The notes under the pieces were generated by a model. The model did not search any database and was not told the origin of the DNA. It worked only from the letters and a program-made list of their open reading frames with translations. From Bradyrhizobium sp. ISRA430 (GTDB taxonomy: Bacteria; Pseudomonadota; Alphaproteobacteria; Rhizobiales; Xanthobacteraceae), in contig NZ_CP094516.1 in assembly GCF_029909975.1 (NCBI RefSeq), positions 5,146,001 to 5,210,000 on the forward strand: DNA of 64,000 nt. Direction: 5' to 3'. The translations under genes and the position numbers were made by a program. Positions 45,192-54,806 of the stretch are shown in pieces; positions within the stretch are counted from its first letter, which is position 1; every line of letters starts with the position of its first letter.

Positions 45192-45322
45192 GTAGGGTGG
45201 CTGCGCGAAGCGCGGGCCGCTCGGCGTAACCCACCTCTTCCCTCGCCCGTGGCGCGGTGGGTTACGCCTGCCGTCGTCGCACGTTGAACCCACCGAGCAA
45301 GCAGTCGGCTAACCCACCCTAC
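45192..45322. repeat. 'GTAGGGTGG' inverted-arm repeat
   Basis: Starts GTAGGGTGGCTGCGCGAAGCG and ends GGCTAACCCACCCTAC, with two internal GTTACGCC/GGCGTAAC copies. Between the P450 gene and the convergent SDR gene. Confidence 0.75.
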
Positions 45323-45341
45323 GGTTTCGTCGCCGTGGCAG

Positions 45342-46181
45342 CTACGCCCCCTGATCGAACGCCTTGCGCAGCGCGACATAGCCATGCTGCTGCTGGGTCC
45401 AGTTGCGGCCGCCGGTGATGGCACCGTCGACGACGAGGTCGTGGCCGTTGATGAAGCTCGATTCGTCGCTCGCGAGGAATACCGCGGCGTGCGCAATGTC
45501 GTCGGGAAGACCCGCGCGCGGAATCGGCTGCGCGCTCTTGTAGACCTCGCGCATCACCGCGGGCGTCTTCTCGGCGGCTTCGGTCGACAGGCCCAGCGCC
45601 TTGCCGAAGATGCCGGTCGCGATCGCCCCGGGCGAGATCGAGTTGACGCGGACGTTGGACTCGCCGAGTTCCATCGCCGTGCATTTGGTGAGATGGATCA
45701 CTGCGGCCTTGGCCGCACCATAGACCATCGAGGAGGAGAAGCCGGCGAGGCGGCCGGCGATGCTGCCGTTGTTGATGATGCTGCCAGAACCCTGCCTCTT
45801 CATGTAGGGTGCGGCATGCTTCATGCCGAGCATGACGCTGCGCACCAGCGTCGCCATCGCCGCATCGAAGCGCTCGACCTCGAGGCCCTCGATGCCGCCG
45901 GTCTGCGCCGGGCCGCCGGCGTTGTTGAAGAGGCAATCGATCCGGCCGAATTTCTCCACCGCGAGCGCGATCAGCGCGCGCATCTGCTCTTCGACCGTCA
46001 CATCCGTCTGGCGGAAGATGCAGGCCGCGCCGAGCTGTTTCGCCAGGGCCTCGCCCTCCGGCACGCGGCGCCCTGCGATCACAATTTTGGCACCTTCGGC
46101 AACGAAGACTTCCGCCGTACGCAGTCCAATTCCGCTCGTCGCACCGGTAATCACCGCAATCTTGCCGTCCAGCCTGCCCAT
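45342..46181 (-). CDS. Short-chain dehydrogenase/reductase
   Basis: 279 residues from the ATG at 46181 (GGGAAC upstream). Classical SDR: nucleotide motif TGATSGIGLRTAE (about 12-24), NNAG, catalytic Ser in NNGSIAGRLAGFSSSMVYGAAKAAVIHLTK giving Ser-Tyr-x3-Lys, and the PG of SISPGAIATGIFG. Acidic residues after the second strand are absent, and the Arg pair IAGRRV suggests NADP(H). Convergent with the P450 gene, so it may oxidise or reduce a product of the nearby monooxygenases (inference). Confidence 0.92.
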   Translation of the reverse strand: MGRLDGKIAVITGATSGIGLRTAEVFVAEGAKIVIAGRRVPEGEALAKQLGAACIFRQTDVTVEEQMRALIALAVEKFGRIDCLFNNAGGPAQTGGIEGLEVERFDAAMATLVRSVMLGMKHAAPYMKRQGSGSIINNGSIAGRLAGFSSSMVYGAAKAAVIHLTKCTAMELGESNVRVNSISPGAIATGIFGKALGLSTEAAEKTPAVMREVYKSAQPIPRAGLPDDIAHAAVFLASDESSFINGHDLVVDGAITGGRNWTQQQHGYVALRKAFDQGA

Positions 46182-46360
46182 TGAATGTTCCCGTTCTCGA
46201 ACGATTTGATGCCAATTGGCGGACACCGGTCGATGCCGGGGCCGCGATGGCCACTATTCCTGCCCACTCCCGGCAAGGCAAGCTATGCTTGCGCGCGCGG
46301 CATGCGTAACATTCTCGCCTGCCGCTCGAATTTCGAAACCCCGGCGCGATTGGGCAGCGC

Positions 46361-47323
46361 ATGAAGCTCGTCGACGAATTCCGGAAAGGCTGGCAGGGCG
46401 TGGCGCCGCCGTCACTCGGCTTGAGCCTCGTCTTCGCGGCAACCTGCCTGCTGCTGGCAACGCTGGCACGCTGGGGCCTCGCCCAGGTGCGCCCTGACAT
46501 TTACTTCACGCCGTATTTCCCGGCCGTGTTCTTTGCCACCGCGTTCGGGGGCTTTCGGATCGGCATTTTGACGGCGCTCGTCGGCGGCGTGCTCGGCGTC
46601 GTCCTGAACTTCGGCGACGCTTTTGCCGATCGCGCGCGATTTGCGCTGCTGGCGATGTATTGGGCCGTCTGCGCGCTCACCATCTGGGGCGTCGAGCACT
46701 ATCGCTCGATGCTGGTGGAGCAGCGGCGTATCGCCAAACGCCTGATCGAGGAGGAAGACTATCGCAAGCTTTTGGTCGACGAGCTGCAGCACCGGCTGAA
46801 GAACAAGCTCTCGACGGTGCATGCAGTGCTGCACCAAGTGCTGCACGACCACCCGCAGGTCTGGTCCAGGATCGATCCGCGGTTGCGGTCGCTGGCCGCG
46901 ACAGACGACCTGATCTCGCGGATCGACAATACCGGCTGCGACATCCGCGACCTCCTGATCTCGGAACTCGGTCCCTACGGTCATGTCCGCTTCACCCTCA
47001 ACGGCGAGCGACTGTTCCTGCCGGCGAAGCTCGCGGTCACGCTGTCACTGATGTTTCACGAGCTCGCCACCAATGCGGGCAAGTACGGCGCCTTCTCCTC
47101 GCCGCGCGGGCTGCTGCAGGTGTCGTGGACCGTCGACGACGATCGCCTGACCATCACCTGGGACGAAACCGAGGGCCCGCCGGTCGACAATGTGTCCGCG
47201 CCCGGCTTCGGCACCAAATTGCTGAAATCGGCGCTGTCCGCGTTCGATGGCAAGAGCGAGATCTCTTATCTGAAGACTGGGCTGCATTGCATCATGCAGT
47301 GTCGCATCCCCCACAAGGGCTAG
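46361..47323 (+). CDS. HWE/HisKA_2-type sensor histidine kinase with N-terminal membrane domain
   Basis: 320 residues. Three to four N-terminal membrane segments (about 20-115: LGLSLVFAATCLLLATLARWGL, YFPAVFFATAFGGFRIGILTALVGGVLGVVLN) resemble the DUF4118/MASE-like sensor. The phospho-acceptor motif is LVDELQHRLKNKLSTVHAVLHQ (His about 144), typical of the HWE/HisKA_2 class. The ATPase part shows MFHELATNAGKYGAFS, WDETEGP and GFGTKLLKSAL. No cognate regulator is adjacent. In alphaproteobacteria this class often feeds PhyR general-stress signalling. Confidence 0.9.
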   Translation: MKLVDEFRKGWQGVAPPSLGLSLVFAATCLLLATLARWGLAQVRPDIYFTPYFPAVFFATAFGGFRIGILTALVGGVLGVVLNFGDAFADRARFALLAMYWAVCALTIWGVEHYRSMLVEQRRIAKRLIEEEDYRKLLVDELQHRLKNKLSTVHAVLHQVLHDHPQVWSRIDPRLRSLAATDDLISRIDNTGCDIRDLLISELGPYGHVRFTLNGERLFLPAKLAVTLSLMFHELATNAGKYGAFSSPRGLLQVSWTVDDDRLTITWDETEGPPVDNVSAPGFGTKLLKSALSAFDGKSEISYLKTGLHCIMQCRIPHKG

Positions 47324-47492
47324 CTCCGGCTTTAAGCGAAGGCAGACCACGCGGTTCGCCTGCAGTTTCGAAAAGCGCTGTTGACGCTCTGTTAATGACG
47401 ATCGGCAGGGCGCGTCGCAACGCCGCAAGTTTCCCCCAAAACACACTCGTATTTCTGCGGACCCCTTAACCAAACCTAAGAGGGACCTGCGC

Positions 47493-47576
47493 ATGATCTC
47501 GCGCATTGCAAAGACGCGCCTGAACAAGAAGATTCATCAGTTCTATGAACGACAGCAAATACACCGGCGCGACTGA
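47493..47576 (+). CDS. Short upstream ORF overlapping the GGDEF-EAL gene start
   Basis: 27 codons beginning ATGATCTCGCGC with a ribosome-binding-like sequence (AGAGGGA, 8 nt before ATG) and ending TGA inside the GGDEF-EAL frame, which starts at 47545. The predicted peptide MISRIAKTRLNKKIHQFYERQ is basic and has no hydrophobic segment. It may be a leader peptide that couples translation, or simply chance; the downstream ATG lacks its own Shine-Dalgarno. Confidence 0.35.
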   Translation: MISRIAKTRLNKKIHQFYERQQIHRRD

Positions 47577-49281
47577 AGCCGAACTCGGATTTCTCAAGGA
47601 AATCATTAGAATGCTGCCGGCCGGCGTGACCGTGCAGGACGAGCGCGGCGACCTTCTCCTGGTTAACGATGCCGCAGCCGCCCAACTCGGCATGGACGGC
47701 AGCCACCCCGCGCACCATCTCGCCCAACGCCGGGATACCTGCCAGCGGGCGTTGAGAGCCGGCCAGGCCATCGTCATCGAGGAATCGCTGCACGAAGGCG
47801 CCGCGCGCCAGGTGCTGCTCACCACCCACCGGCCGGTTCGCCTCGCCGGCCGCGACCTCCTGATCTCGGCCTCCGCCGACATCACCGAGCAGAAGAACTT
47901 CGAGGACCAGCTTTTCCGCTCCGCCTATTTCGACGAGCTGACCGGACTGCCCTCGCGGCGCGTGATCGAGCATCGCGCCAACGGCATCCTTGCGCGCGAG
48001 AAGATCGGCGAACGCTTCGCGCTTGCCTTCCTCGATGTCGACAATTTCAAGCACATCAACGACTATTACGGCCACGCTGTCGGCGATGCGCTGCTGGTCG
48101 AGCTGTCCAAGCGGCTCGGCCGGGACTTGCGTGAATCCGACATGCTGTCGCGCATATCCGGCGACGAATTCCTGCTCCTGCTCTCGCCGGTCGAAAGCGA
48201 GCAGGAGGTCGCCGACTTCATGCAGTCGACGCTGAAGCGGCTGACCGCGCCTTTCTTCATCGACAACTCCGAGATCTTCGCCTCCACGTCCGTCGGCGTC
48301 AGCCTGTACCCGGATCACGGCCGCAGCTTCGAGATGCTGCGACAGAATGCCGACATCGCGATGTACCGCATCAAGAACAGCGGCAAAGGTACGGCGGCCT
48401 TCTTCGATTCCGGCATGGAGCGCGAGGCGCTCGCGCGCATGAAGATCGAGCAGTCGCTGCGGCTCGCGATCCTGGAGAAGCGATTCTGCTGCGCCTTCCA
48501 GTCCAAGGTCGACATCAGGACGCAGGCGGTGAAGGGCATCGAGGCGCTGGTGCGCCTGCGCGACGACGAAGGCGTGATCCAGGCGCCCGGCTCCTTCATC
48601 AACCTCGCCGGCGAGCTGGGACTGATCGACGAGCTGACGCATCTCGTGCTCGCCGAGATCGTGAAATCGATCGACCTGATTAACGACACGTTCGGCGCTG
48701 AAGCCACCATCAGCATCAACGTCGCTGCCAAGCAGGCCGGCAATCCCGAATTCATGCGCACCTTCGCGCAGGCGCTGGAGGAGACCGGCTTCCCCAAACG
48801 CTTCATGATCGAGGTGACGGAAGACGCCTTCGTCGCCAAGAATCATTTTCAGGCCGAGATCCTGCCGATGTTCCGCAAGCTCGGCGTCGGCATCTCGATC
48901 GACGATTTCGGCACCGGCTATTCCTCGCTCTCGGCGCTCGCCGACATCACCGCCGATGAGATCAAGATCGACCGCTCCTTCATCACCGACATCCATAAGC
49001 GTCCGCGCAGCCAGGGCATCCTGCGCGCCATCGAATCCCTGAGCGAGGCGCTCGGCATGACCGTCATCGCCGAGGGTCTCGAATCCTACGAGGAGCTGGC
49101 CTACCTCCAGGCCGCGACCAAGATCCGCTACGCACAGGGCTACTATTTCGCCCGTCCGATCTTCCTGGAGGAGCTGAAGCTGGCAACGCCCGTCTCGAGC
49201 GAGGCACGGGTGAACGTGGCAAGCCGCCCGATGCAGCAAAACCGGCAAGGCTATTCACGGGCGAGCGGGTACCGGCGGTAG
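47545..49281 (+). CDS. PAS-GGDEF-EAL protein (cyclic-di-GMP metabolism)
   Basis: 578 residues, no membrane segment. Order: PAS-like domain (about 15-115), diguanylate cyclase domain (DELTGLPSRRVIEHRANG, LAFLDVDNFKHINDYYGHAVGDALL, and RISGDEFLLLL at about 203-213), EAL phosphodiesterase domain (GIEALVRLR about 329; INVAAKQAGNPEFM; ISIDDFGTGYSSLSAL about 450; ADEIKIDRSFI; GLESYEELAYLQ). The active-site motif is SGDEF rather than GGDEF, so cyclase activity may be weakened, while the EAL set looks intact. Net effect may be hydrolysis of c-di-GMP. Downstream of the HWE kinase gene. Confidence 0.92.
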   Translation: MNDSKYTGATEAELGFLKEIIRMLPAGVTVQDERGDLLLVNDAAAAQLGMDGSHPAHHLAQRRDTCQRALRAGQAIVIEESLHEGAARQVLLTTHRPVRLAGRDLLISASADITEQKNFEDQLFRSAYFDELTGLPSRRVIEHRANGILAREKIGERFALAFLDVDNFKHINDYYGHAVGDALLVELSKRLGRDLRESDMLSRISGDEFLLLLSPVESEQEVADFMQSTLKRLTAPFFIDNSEIFASTSVGVSLYPDHGRSFEMLRQNADIAMYRIKNSGKGTAAFFDSGMEREALARMKIEQSLRLAILEKRFCCAFQSKVDIRTQAVKGIEALVRLRDDEGVIQAPGSFINLAGELGLIDELTHLVLAEIVKSIDLINDTFGAEATISINVAAKQAGNPEFMRTFAQALEETGFPKRFMIEVTEDAFVAKNHFQAEILPMFRKLGVGISIDDFGTGYSSLSALADITADEIKIDRSFITDIHKRPRSQGILRAIESLSEALGMTVIAEGLESYEELAYLQAATKIRYAQGYYFARPIFLEELKLATPVSSEARVNVASRPMQQNRQGYSRASGYRR

Positions 49282-49307
49282 GAGCGAACTGGCGCAACAA
49301 CCTCGAT

Positions 49308-49486
49308 GTCGTCCCGGGGCGCGCGAAGCGCGAGCCCGGGACCCATACCCCCAGGGAGCAGTTGTGGCGCAAGCTGGGAACCGCGAGTCTTCGCCAAACT
49401 CCTCCCTGTGGTAATCGCGACGCGCGCAAAGCGCTCGCGAGGGGGTCCTGGATCAGCACTCACTTCGTTCGCTTGTCCAGGACGAC
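49308..49486. repeat. Composite palindromic repeat (degenerate right end)
   Basis: Starts GTCGTCCCGGGGCGCGCG with inner GGGACCCATACCCCCAGGGAG. The inner right arm (CTCCCTGTGGTAATCGCG) and outer arm (GTCCAGGACGAC) are diverged. The spacer keeps GCGAGTCTTCGCCAAACTCC, which recurs inverted in the copy at 9966. It occupies most of the 300-bp gap 49282-49581. Confidence 0.75.
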
Positions 49487-49581
49487 GAGCTGAGCGGGCC
49501 AGCTCCGTTTCCCTTCGTTTTCACCCTTTGAAATTACTCGCCTTTTGGTAATAAGCAGGTGGACTTCGTCCGAGGTACGCC

Positions 49582-51021
<1,440 letters not shown>

Positions 51022-51026
51022 GTTTC

Positions 51027-51057
51027 GAGACTAAGATTGTCAGGAGTCTCAGACTCC
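51027..51057. promoter_or_regulatory. Enhancer (UAS) candidate for the sigma-54 activator
   Basis: GGAGTCT-C-AGACTCC (51043-51057) is a perfect palindrome with 7-bp halves. An overlapping inverted pair is GAGACT (51027-51032)/AGTCTC (51045-51050). It lies about 85-115 bp upstream of the -24 element, a typical distance for a Fis-type activator site. Confidence 0.6.
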
Positions 51058-51141
51058 GGACACGCCGCGCCGCGTGTCTTTCCCGGTGCGCGACGCGCGA
51101 ATTGCCGGGTTTTCAGCCACTTTTCTCATCTCCATCGCATC

Positions 51142-51156
51142 TGGCGCGGAGCTTGC
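51142..51156 (+). promoter_or_regulatory. Sigma-54 (-24/-12) promoter
   Basis: TGGCGCG-GAGC-TTGC matches the TGGCACG-N4-TTGC consensus at all but one position, with exactly 10 nt between the invariant GG and GC. It is followed by T-rich sequence, and lies 66 bp before the permease start codon. Confidence 0.7.
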
Positions 51157-51221
51157 TTTTCGCTCTGCACAAAGACGCATGCTGCAAGTGCGCGCTTGGC
51201 AAAAATCAGGGAGCACCCAAG

Positions 51222-52532
51222 ATGAGTGGAGCGATCACAGTCAACCAGCTTCAGGCACGACATCCTTCGCACGTCACGGTCGCCACCGCGAGCCTGATCG
51301 GCACGGCGATCGAATGGTACGATTTCTTCCTCTACGGCACCGCCGCAGCGCTGATCTTCAACAAGCTGTTCTTTCCAACCTTCGATGCGATGGTCGGCAC
51401 GCTGCTGGCGTTTGCGACCTACGCGCTCGGCTTCGTCGCGCGCCCGCTCGGCGGCGTGGTGTTCGGCCACTACGGCGACAAAATCGGCCGCAAGACCATG
51501 CTCTATCTGACCCTCCTGATCATGGGCGCCGCGACCGCAGCGATCGGCTTCCTTCCGACCTATGAGACCGCCGGCATCTGGGCCGCGGTCCTGCTCGTCA
51601 CCTGCCGGCTGGTCCAGGGCTTCGGCCTCGGCGGCGAATGGGGCGGCGCGGTGCTGATGGCGGTCGAGCACGCGCCCGAGGACAAGAAGGGCTTTTATGG
51701 AAGCTGGCCGCAGCTCGGCGCGCCGCTCGGCCTCGTGCTCGGCACGCTGGTGTTCTCGGTGGTATCCTCGATGCTGACCGACGCCCAGCTCTACGCCTGG
51801 GGCTGGCGCATCCCGTTCCTGTTCTCGATCGCGCTGGTGCTGGTCGGGCTCTGGATCCGCTTCACCATCGCTGAATCGCCGGAGTTCCAGAAGGTCAAGG
51901 ACACCAAGCAGGAAGTGAAGATGCCGATCGTGGACGCGATCCGGATGTATCCGAAGAACATCGTGCTGGCGATGGGCGCGCGCTTTGCCGAGAACGGCTT
52001 CTTCTACATCTACGCGACCTTCGTGCTCGCTTATGCGACGCAATCGCTCGGCATGAACAAGCAGGACATGCTGAACGGCGTCCTGATCGCAGCAGCGATC
52101 GAAACCTTCACCATTCCGGCTTTCGGCGCTCTGTCGGACCGGGTCGGACGGCGGCCGATCTACATCTTCGGCGCGGTGTTCTCGGCGTTGATGTCGTTCC
52201 CGCTGTTCATGCTGCTGTCGACCAAGAACCCGCAACTTGCCTGGATCGCGATCGTGCTGGGCCTCGCCGTCGGTCACGCCGCGATGTACGGGCCGCAGGC
52301 GAGCTTCCTGTCCGAGCTGTTCGGCACTAAGGTGCGCTATAGCGGTGTCTCGCTCGGCTACAACCTCGCCTCGATCTTTGCCGGCGCGCTGTCGCCGCTG
52401 ATCGCCACCGGCCTGATGACGGCTTACGCCCCGGCGACCTGGCCGATCTCGCTCTACATGATCGCGCTGGCCATCATCACCGTCGTCTCGGTGTATTTCG
52501 CCACCGAAACGCGCAAGATCGCTCAGCCCTGA
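51222..52532 (+). CDS. MFS transporter of the metabolite:H+ symporter (MHS) family
   Basis: 436 residues from the ATG at 51222 (GGGAG upstream). Twelve hydrophobic segments. MHS hallmarks: GTAIEWYDFFLYGTAAALIFNKLFFPTFD, ATYALGFVARPLGGVVFGHYGDKIGRKTML, RLVQGFGLGGEWGGAVLMAVEHAPEDKKGFYGSWPQLGAPLGL. Members import organic acids such as alpha-ketoglutarate, shikimate, dicarboxylates or proline/betaine. It is the first gene after the sigma-54 promoter, and two strong hairpins lie between it and the CoA-transferase gene. Confidence 0.93.
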   Translation: MSGAITVNQLQARHPSHVTVATASLIGTAIEWYDFFLYGTAAALIFNKLFFPTFDAMVGTLLAFATYALGFVARPLGGVVFGHYGDKIGRKTMLYLTLLIMGAATAAIGFLPTYETAGIWAAVLLVTCRLVQGFGLGGEWGGAVLMAVEHAPEDKKGFYGSWPQLGAPLGLVLGTLVFSVVSSMLTDAQLYAWGWRIPFLFSIALVLVGLWIRFTIAESPEFQKVKDTKQEVKMPIVDAIRMYPKNIVLAMGARFAENGFFYIYATFVLAYATQSLGMNKQDMLNGVLIAAAIETFTIPAFGALSDRVGRRPIYIFGAVFSALMSFPLFMLLSTKNPQLAWIAIVLGLAVGHAAMYGPQASFLSELFGTKVRYSGVSLGYNLASIFAGALSPLIATGLMTAYAPATWPISLYMIALAIITVVSVYFATETRKIAQP

Positions 52533-52543
52533 ACGGGCTGAGC
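52521..52543 (+). other. Hairpin spanning the MHS permease stop codon
   Basis: GCTCAGCCC (52521-52529) and GGGCTGAGC (52535-52543) form a perfect 9-bp stem around TGAAC, which includes the TGA stop. Confidence 0.7.
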
Positions 52544-52562
52544 GCGGCACCTGCGACGCCGC

Positions 52563-52585
52563 GAGCGGCTGGTCGCCAGCCGCTC
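52563..52585 (+). other. Second intergenic hairpin upstream of the CoA-transferase gene
   Basis: GAGCGGCTGG and CCAGCCGCTC form a perfect 10-bp stem with a 3-nt loop. No U-tract follows, so it is not a standard intrinsic terminator; partial termination or mRNA stabilisation are possible. Confidence 0.7.
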
Positions 52586-52655
52586 CACGCGCTACCATCA
52601 AAGCAAAGCCAGAAGAACGGGCATGCGGTCCGCAACAGACATGGGAGGGAATGCC

Positions 52656-54698
52656 GTGAGCCAGCATCCTGCCTTGCCCTATTTGCGCAACGCCGAGAAG
52701 GGCAAAGTCGTCACCGCGGCGGAAGCCGTGATGCTCATCCGTGACGGTGACACGGTTGCAACCGGCGGCTTCGTCGGCATCGGCTTTGCCGAGGAGATCG
52801 CGCTGGCGCTGGAGGAGCTGTATCTCTCGAACGAAGGTGACGCGCCCTACACGCAAGGCAAGCCGCGCAATTTGACGCTGGTCTATGCCGCAGGCCAAGG
52901 CGACGGCAAGCATCGCGGCCTCAATCATTTTGCGCATGAAGGGCTGGTTCGACGCGTGATCGGCGGGCACTGGGGTCTTGCACCAAAACTCCAGCAGCTC
53001 GCGATCGCCAACCAGATCGAGGCCTACAACCTACCGCAGGGCGTGATCACGCACCTGTTCCGTGACATCGCCGCGCACCGCCCCGGACACATTACCCGCG
53101 TCGGCATGGGCACGTTCGTCGACCCCCGGCACGGCGGCGGCAAGCTGAATGCGCGCACGACCGAGGAGATGGTGGAGCTGATCACGCTTCGCGGCGAAGA
53201 GTGCCTGCTTTACAAAACCTTCCCGATCAATGTCGGGATCATCCGCGCCACCACCGGCGATCCCGACGGCAATCTCACCATGGAAAAGGAAGCGCTGACG
53301 CTCGAGGCGCTCGCCATCGCGATGGCGGCGCATAATTCCGGCGGCATCGTCATCGCCCAGGTCGAACGGGTCGCCGAGAGCGGCAGCCTCAATCCCCGCC
53401 AGGTCAAGATCCCCGGCATCCTCGTCGACTGCGTCGTCGTGGCCAAGCCGGAACATCATTGGCAGACCTTTGGCACGCAATACAATCCGGCCTTCAGCAG
53501 CGAGATCCGGGTCCGCGCCGCTTCGCTGCCGGTGATGCCGATGAGCGAACGCAAGATCATCGCGCGCCGCGCTGCCTTCGAGCTGAAAGCCAACAGCGTG
53601 GTCAATCTGGGCATCGGCATGCCCGAGGGGATCGCCTCGATTGCCAATGAAGAGCGGATCATCGACCTGATCACGCTGACGGCCGAGCCCGGCGTGATCG
53701 GTGGCATTCCCGCAAGCGGCATCGATTTCGGCGCGGCGATCAACACGCAGGCCGTGATCGACCAGCCCTACCAGTTCGACTTCTATGACGGCGGCGGGCT
53801 GGATGCCGCCTTCCTCGGGCTCGCCCAGGTCGACCGCGCCGGCAATCTCAATGTCAGCAAGTTCGGGCCGAAGCTCGCCGGCGCCGGCGGCTTCGTCAAC
53901 ATCAGCCAGAACGCCAAGGAGGTCGTCTTCGTCGGCACCTTCGGTGCGGGCAGGCAGCGCGTTGCGGTCAACGACGGCAAGCTGTCGATCACCCAGGAGG
54001 CCGCGTCACGCAAATTCGTCGAGGCGGTCGAGCACGTCACCTTCAGCGGCGCCGTGGCCGCCGCGCGAGGGCAGCGGGTCCTCTATGTCACCGAGCGCTG
54101 CGTCTTCCTGCTCCGGCCAGACGGGCTCGAGCTCACGGAAGTCGCGCCCGGCGTCGACATCGAGCGCGACATTCTGCGCCTGATGGACTTCAAGCCGCTG
54201 ATTCCGCGCGATCCCGTGCTGATGGACGCACGCATCTTCCGTGACGATCCCATGGAGCTGCGCGAGCGACTGCTCACCATCCCGCTCGACCAGCGCTTCA
54301 CGCTGGACGAGCAGCAGAACCTGTTCTTCGTCAACCTGGAGCGCTTTCCGCTGCGCAGCAAGGCCGAGATCGACGCGATAGCGGCGATCGTCGAGGCCAG
54401 GCTCGCCCCCCTCCGCCGCCGGGTCTACGCCATCGTCAACTATGACAACTTTTCGATCCTGCCCGAGCTGCTCGACGATTATTCCGCCATGGTGCGCAGC
54501 CTCACCGACCGCTTCTATTCGGGCGTGTCGCGCTACACCACCTCCGGCTTCCTGCGGATCAAGCTCGGCGAAGCGCTGGAGAAGCGCGGCGTCGCGCCGC
54601 ACATCTTCGAGAGCGCCGAAGAGGCGCAATCAGATCGGCGCCGGATCGAGGAAGCCGCATCCGATGGGAGCGTGCAACGCGCGGTGCGGCAGGGTTAA
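52656..54698 (+). CDS. Fused acyl-CoA:acetate/3-ketoacid CoA-transferase with C-terminal extension
   Basis: 680 residues if GTG 52656 is used, supported by GGGAGGGA 5 nt upstream; ATGs at 52623 and 52641 are alternatives. Class I CoA-transferase alpha half ([68 protein letters not shown]) is followed by the beta half ([20 protein letters not shown]; active-site region [15 protein letters not shown] with the catalytic Glu). It moves CoA from a donor acyl-CoA to a free acid. About 160 extra residues follow ([52 protein letters not shown]). Neighbours suggest that it activates the acid imported by this locus. Confidence 0.9.
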   Translation: MSQHPALPYLRNAEKGKVVTAAEAVMLIRDGDTVATGGFVGIGFAEEIALALEELYLSNEGDAPYTQGKPRNLTLVYAAGQGDGKHRGLNHFAHEGLVRRVIGGHWGLAPKLQQLAIANQIEAYNLPQGVITHLFRDIAAHRPGHITRVGMGTFVDPRHGGGKLNARTTEEMVELITLRGEECLLYKTFPINVGIIRATTGDPDGNLTMEKEALTLEALAIAMAAHNSGGIVIAQVERVAESGSLNPRQVKIPGILVDCVVVAKPEHHWQTFGTQYNPAFSSEIRVRAASLPVMPMSERKIIARRAAFELKANSVVNLGIGMPEGIASIANEERIIDLITLTAEPGVIGGIPASGIDFGAAINTQAVIDQPYQFDFYDGGGLDAAFLGLAQVDRAGNLNVSKFGPKLAGAGGFVNISQNAKEVVFVGTFGAGRQRVAVNDGKLSITQEAASRKFVEAVEHVTFSGAVAAARGQRVLYVTERCVFLLRPDGLELTEVAPGVDIERDILRLMDFKPLIPRDPVLMDARIFRDDPMELRERLLTIPLDQRFTLDEQQNLFFVNLERFPLRSKAEIDAIAAIVEARLAPLRRRVYAIVNYDNFSILPELLDDYSAMVRSLTDRFYSGVSRYTTSGFLRIKLGEALEKRGVAPHIFESAEEAQSDRRRIEEAASDGSVQRAVRQG

Positions 54699-54806
54699 GA
54701 TGATGCACGCTTCGCAGGCACGGCCTCGGCCGGAAGGTTGAATTGCAATGTTCGTCAGGCTGTGCAAATCGCTGTTGCCCAACAAAATTGATCAGGAGGG
54801 ATCGTC

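Noticed and set aside
47476..49248. Antisense open frame of about 590 codons opposite the GGDEF-EAL gene
   Set aside because: Same shadow effect; product is low-complexity Asp/His/Gly/Arg sequence.
52540..52560. Sigma-54-like GG-N10-GC before the CoA-transferase
   Set aside because: Only the dinucleotides match; the rest of the -24/-12 consensus is absent and the motif overlaps a hairpin.
51126..52970. Antisense open frame of about 614 codons across the permease and CoA-transferase
   Set aside because: Crosses two well-supported genes and the sigma-54 promoter; no recognisable domain.
54717..54730. Second sigma-54 promoter before the liv binding-protein gene
   Set aside because: GG and GC spacing is right and GGCACG fits, but the -12 part is CGGC rather than TTGC; too weak to list as a promoter.
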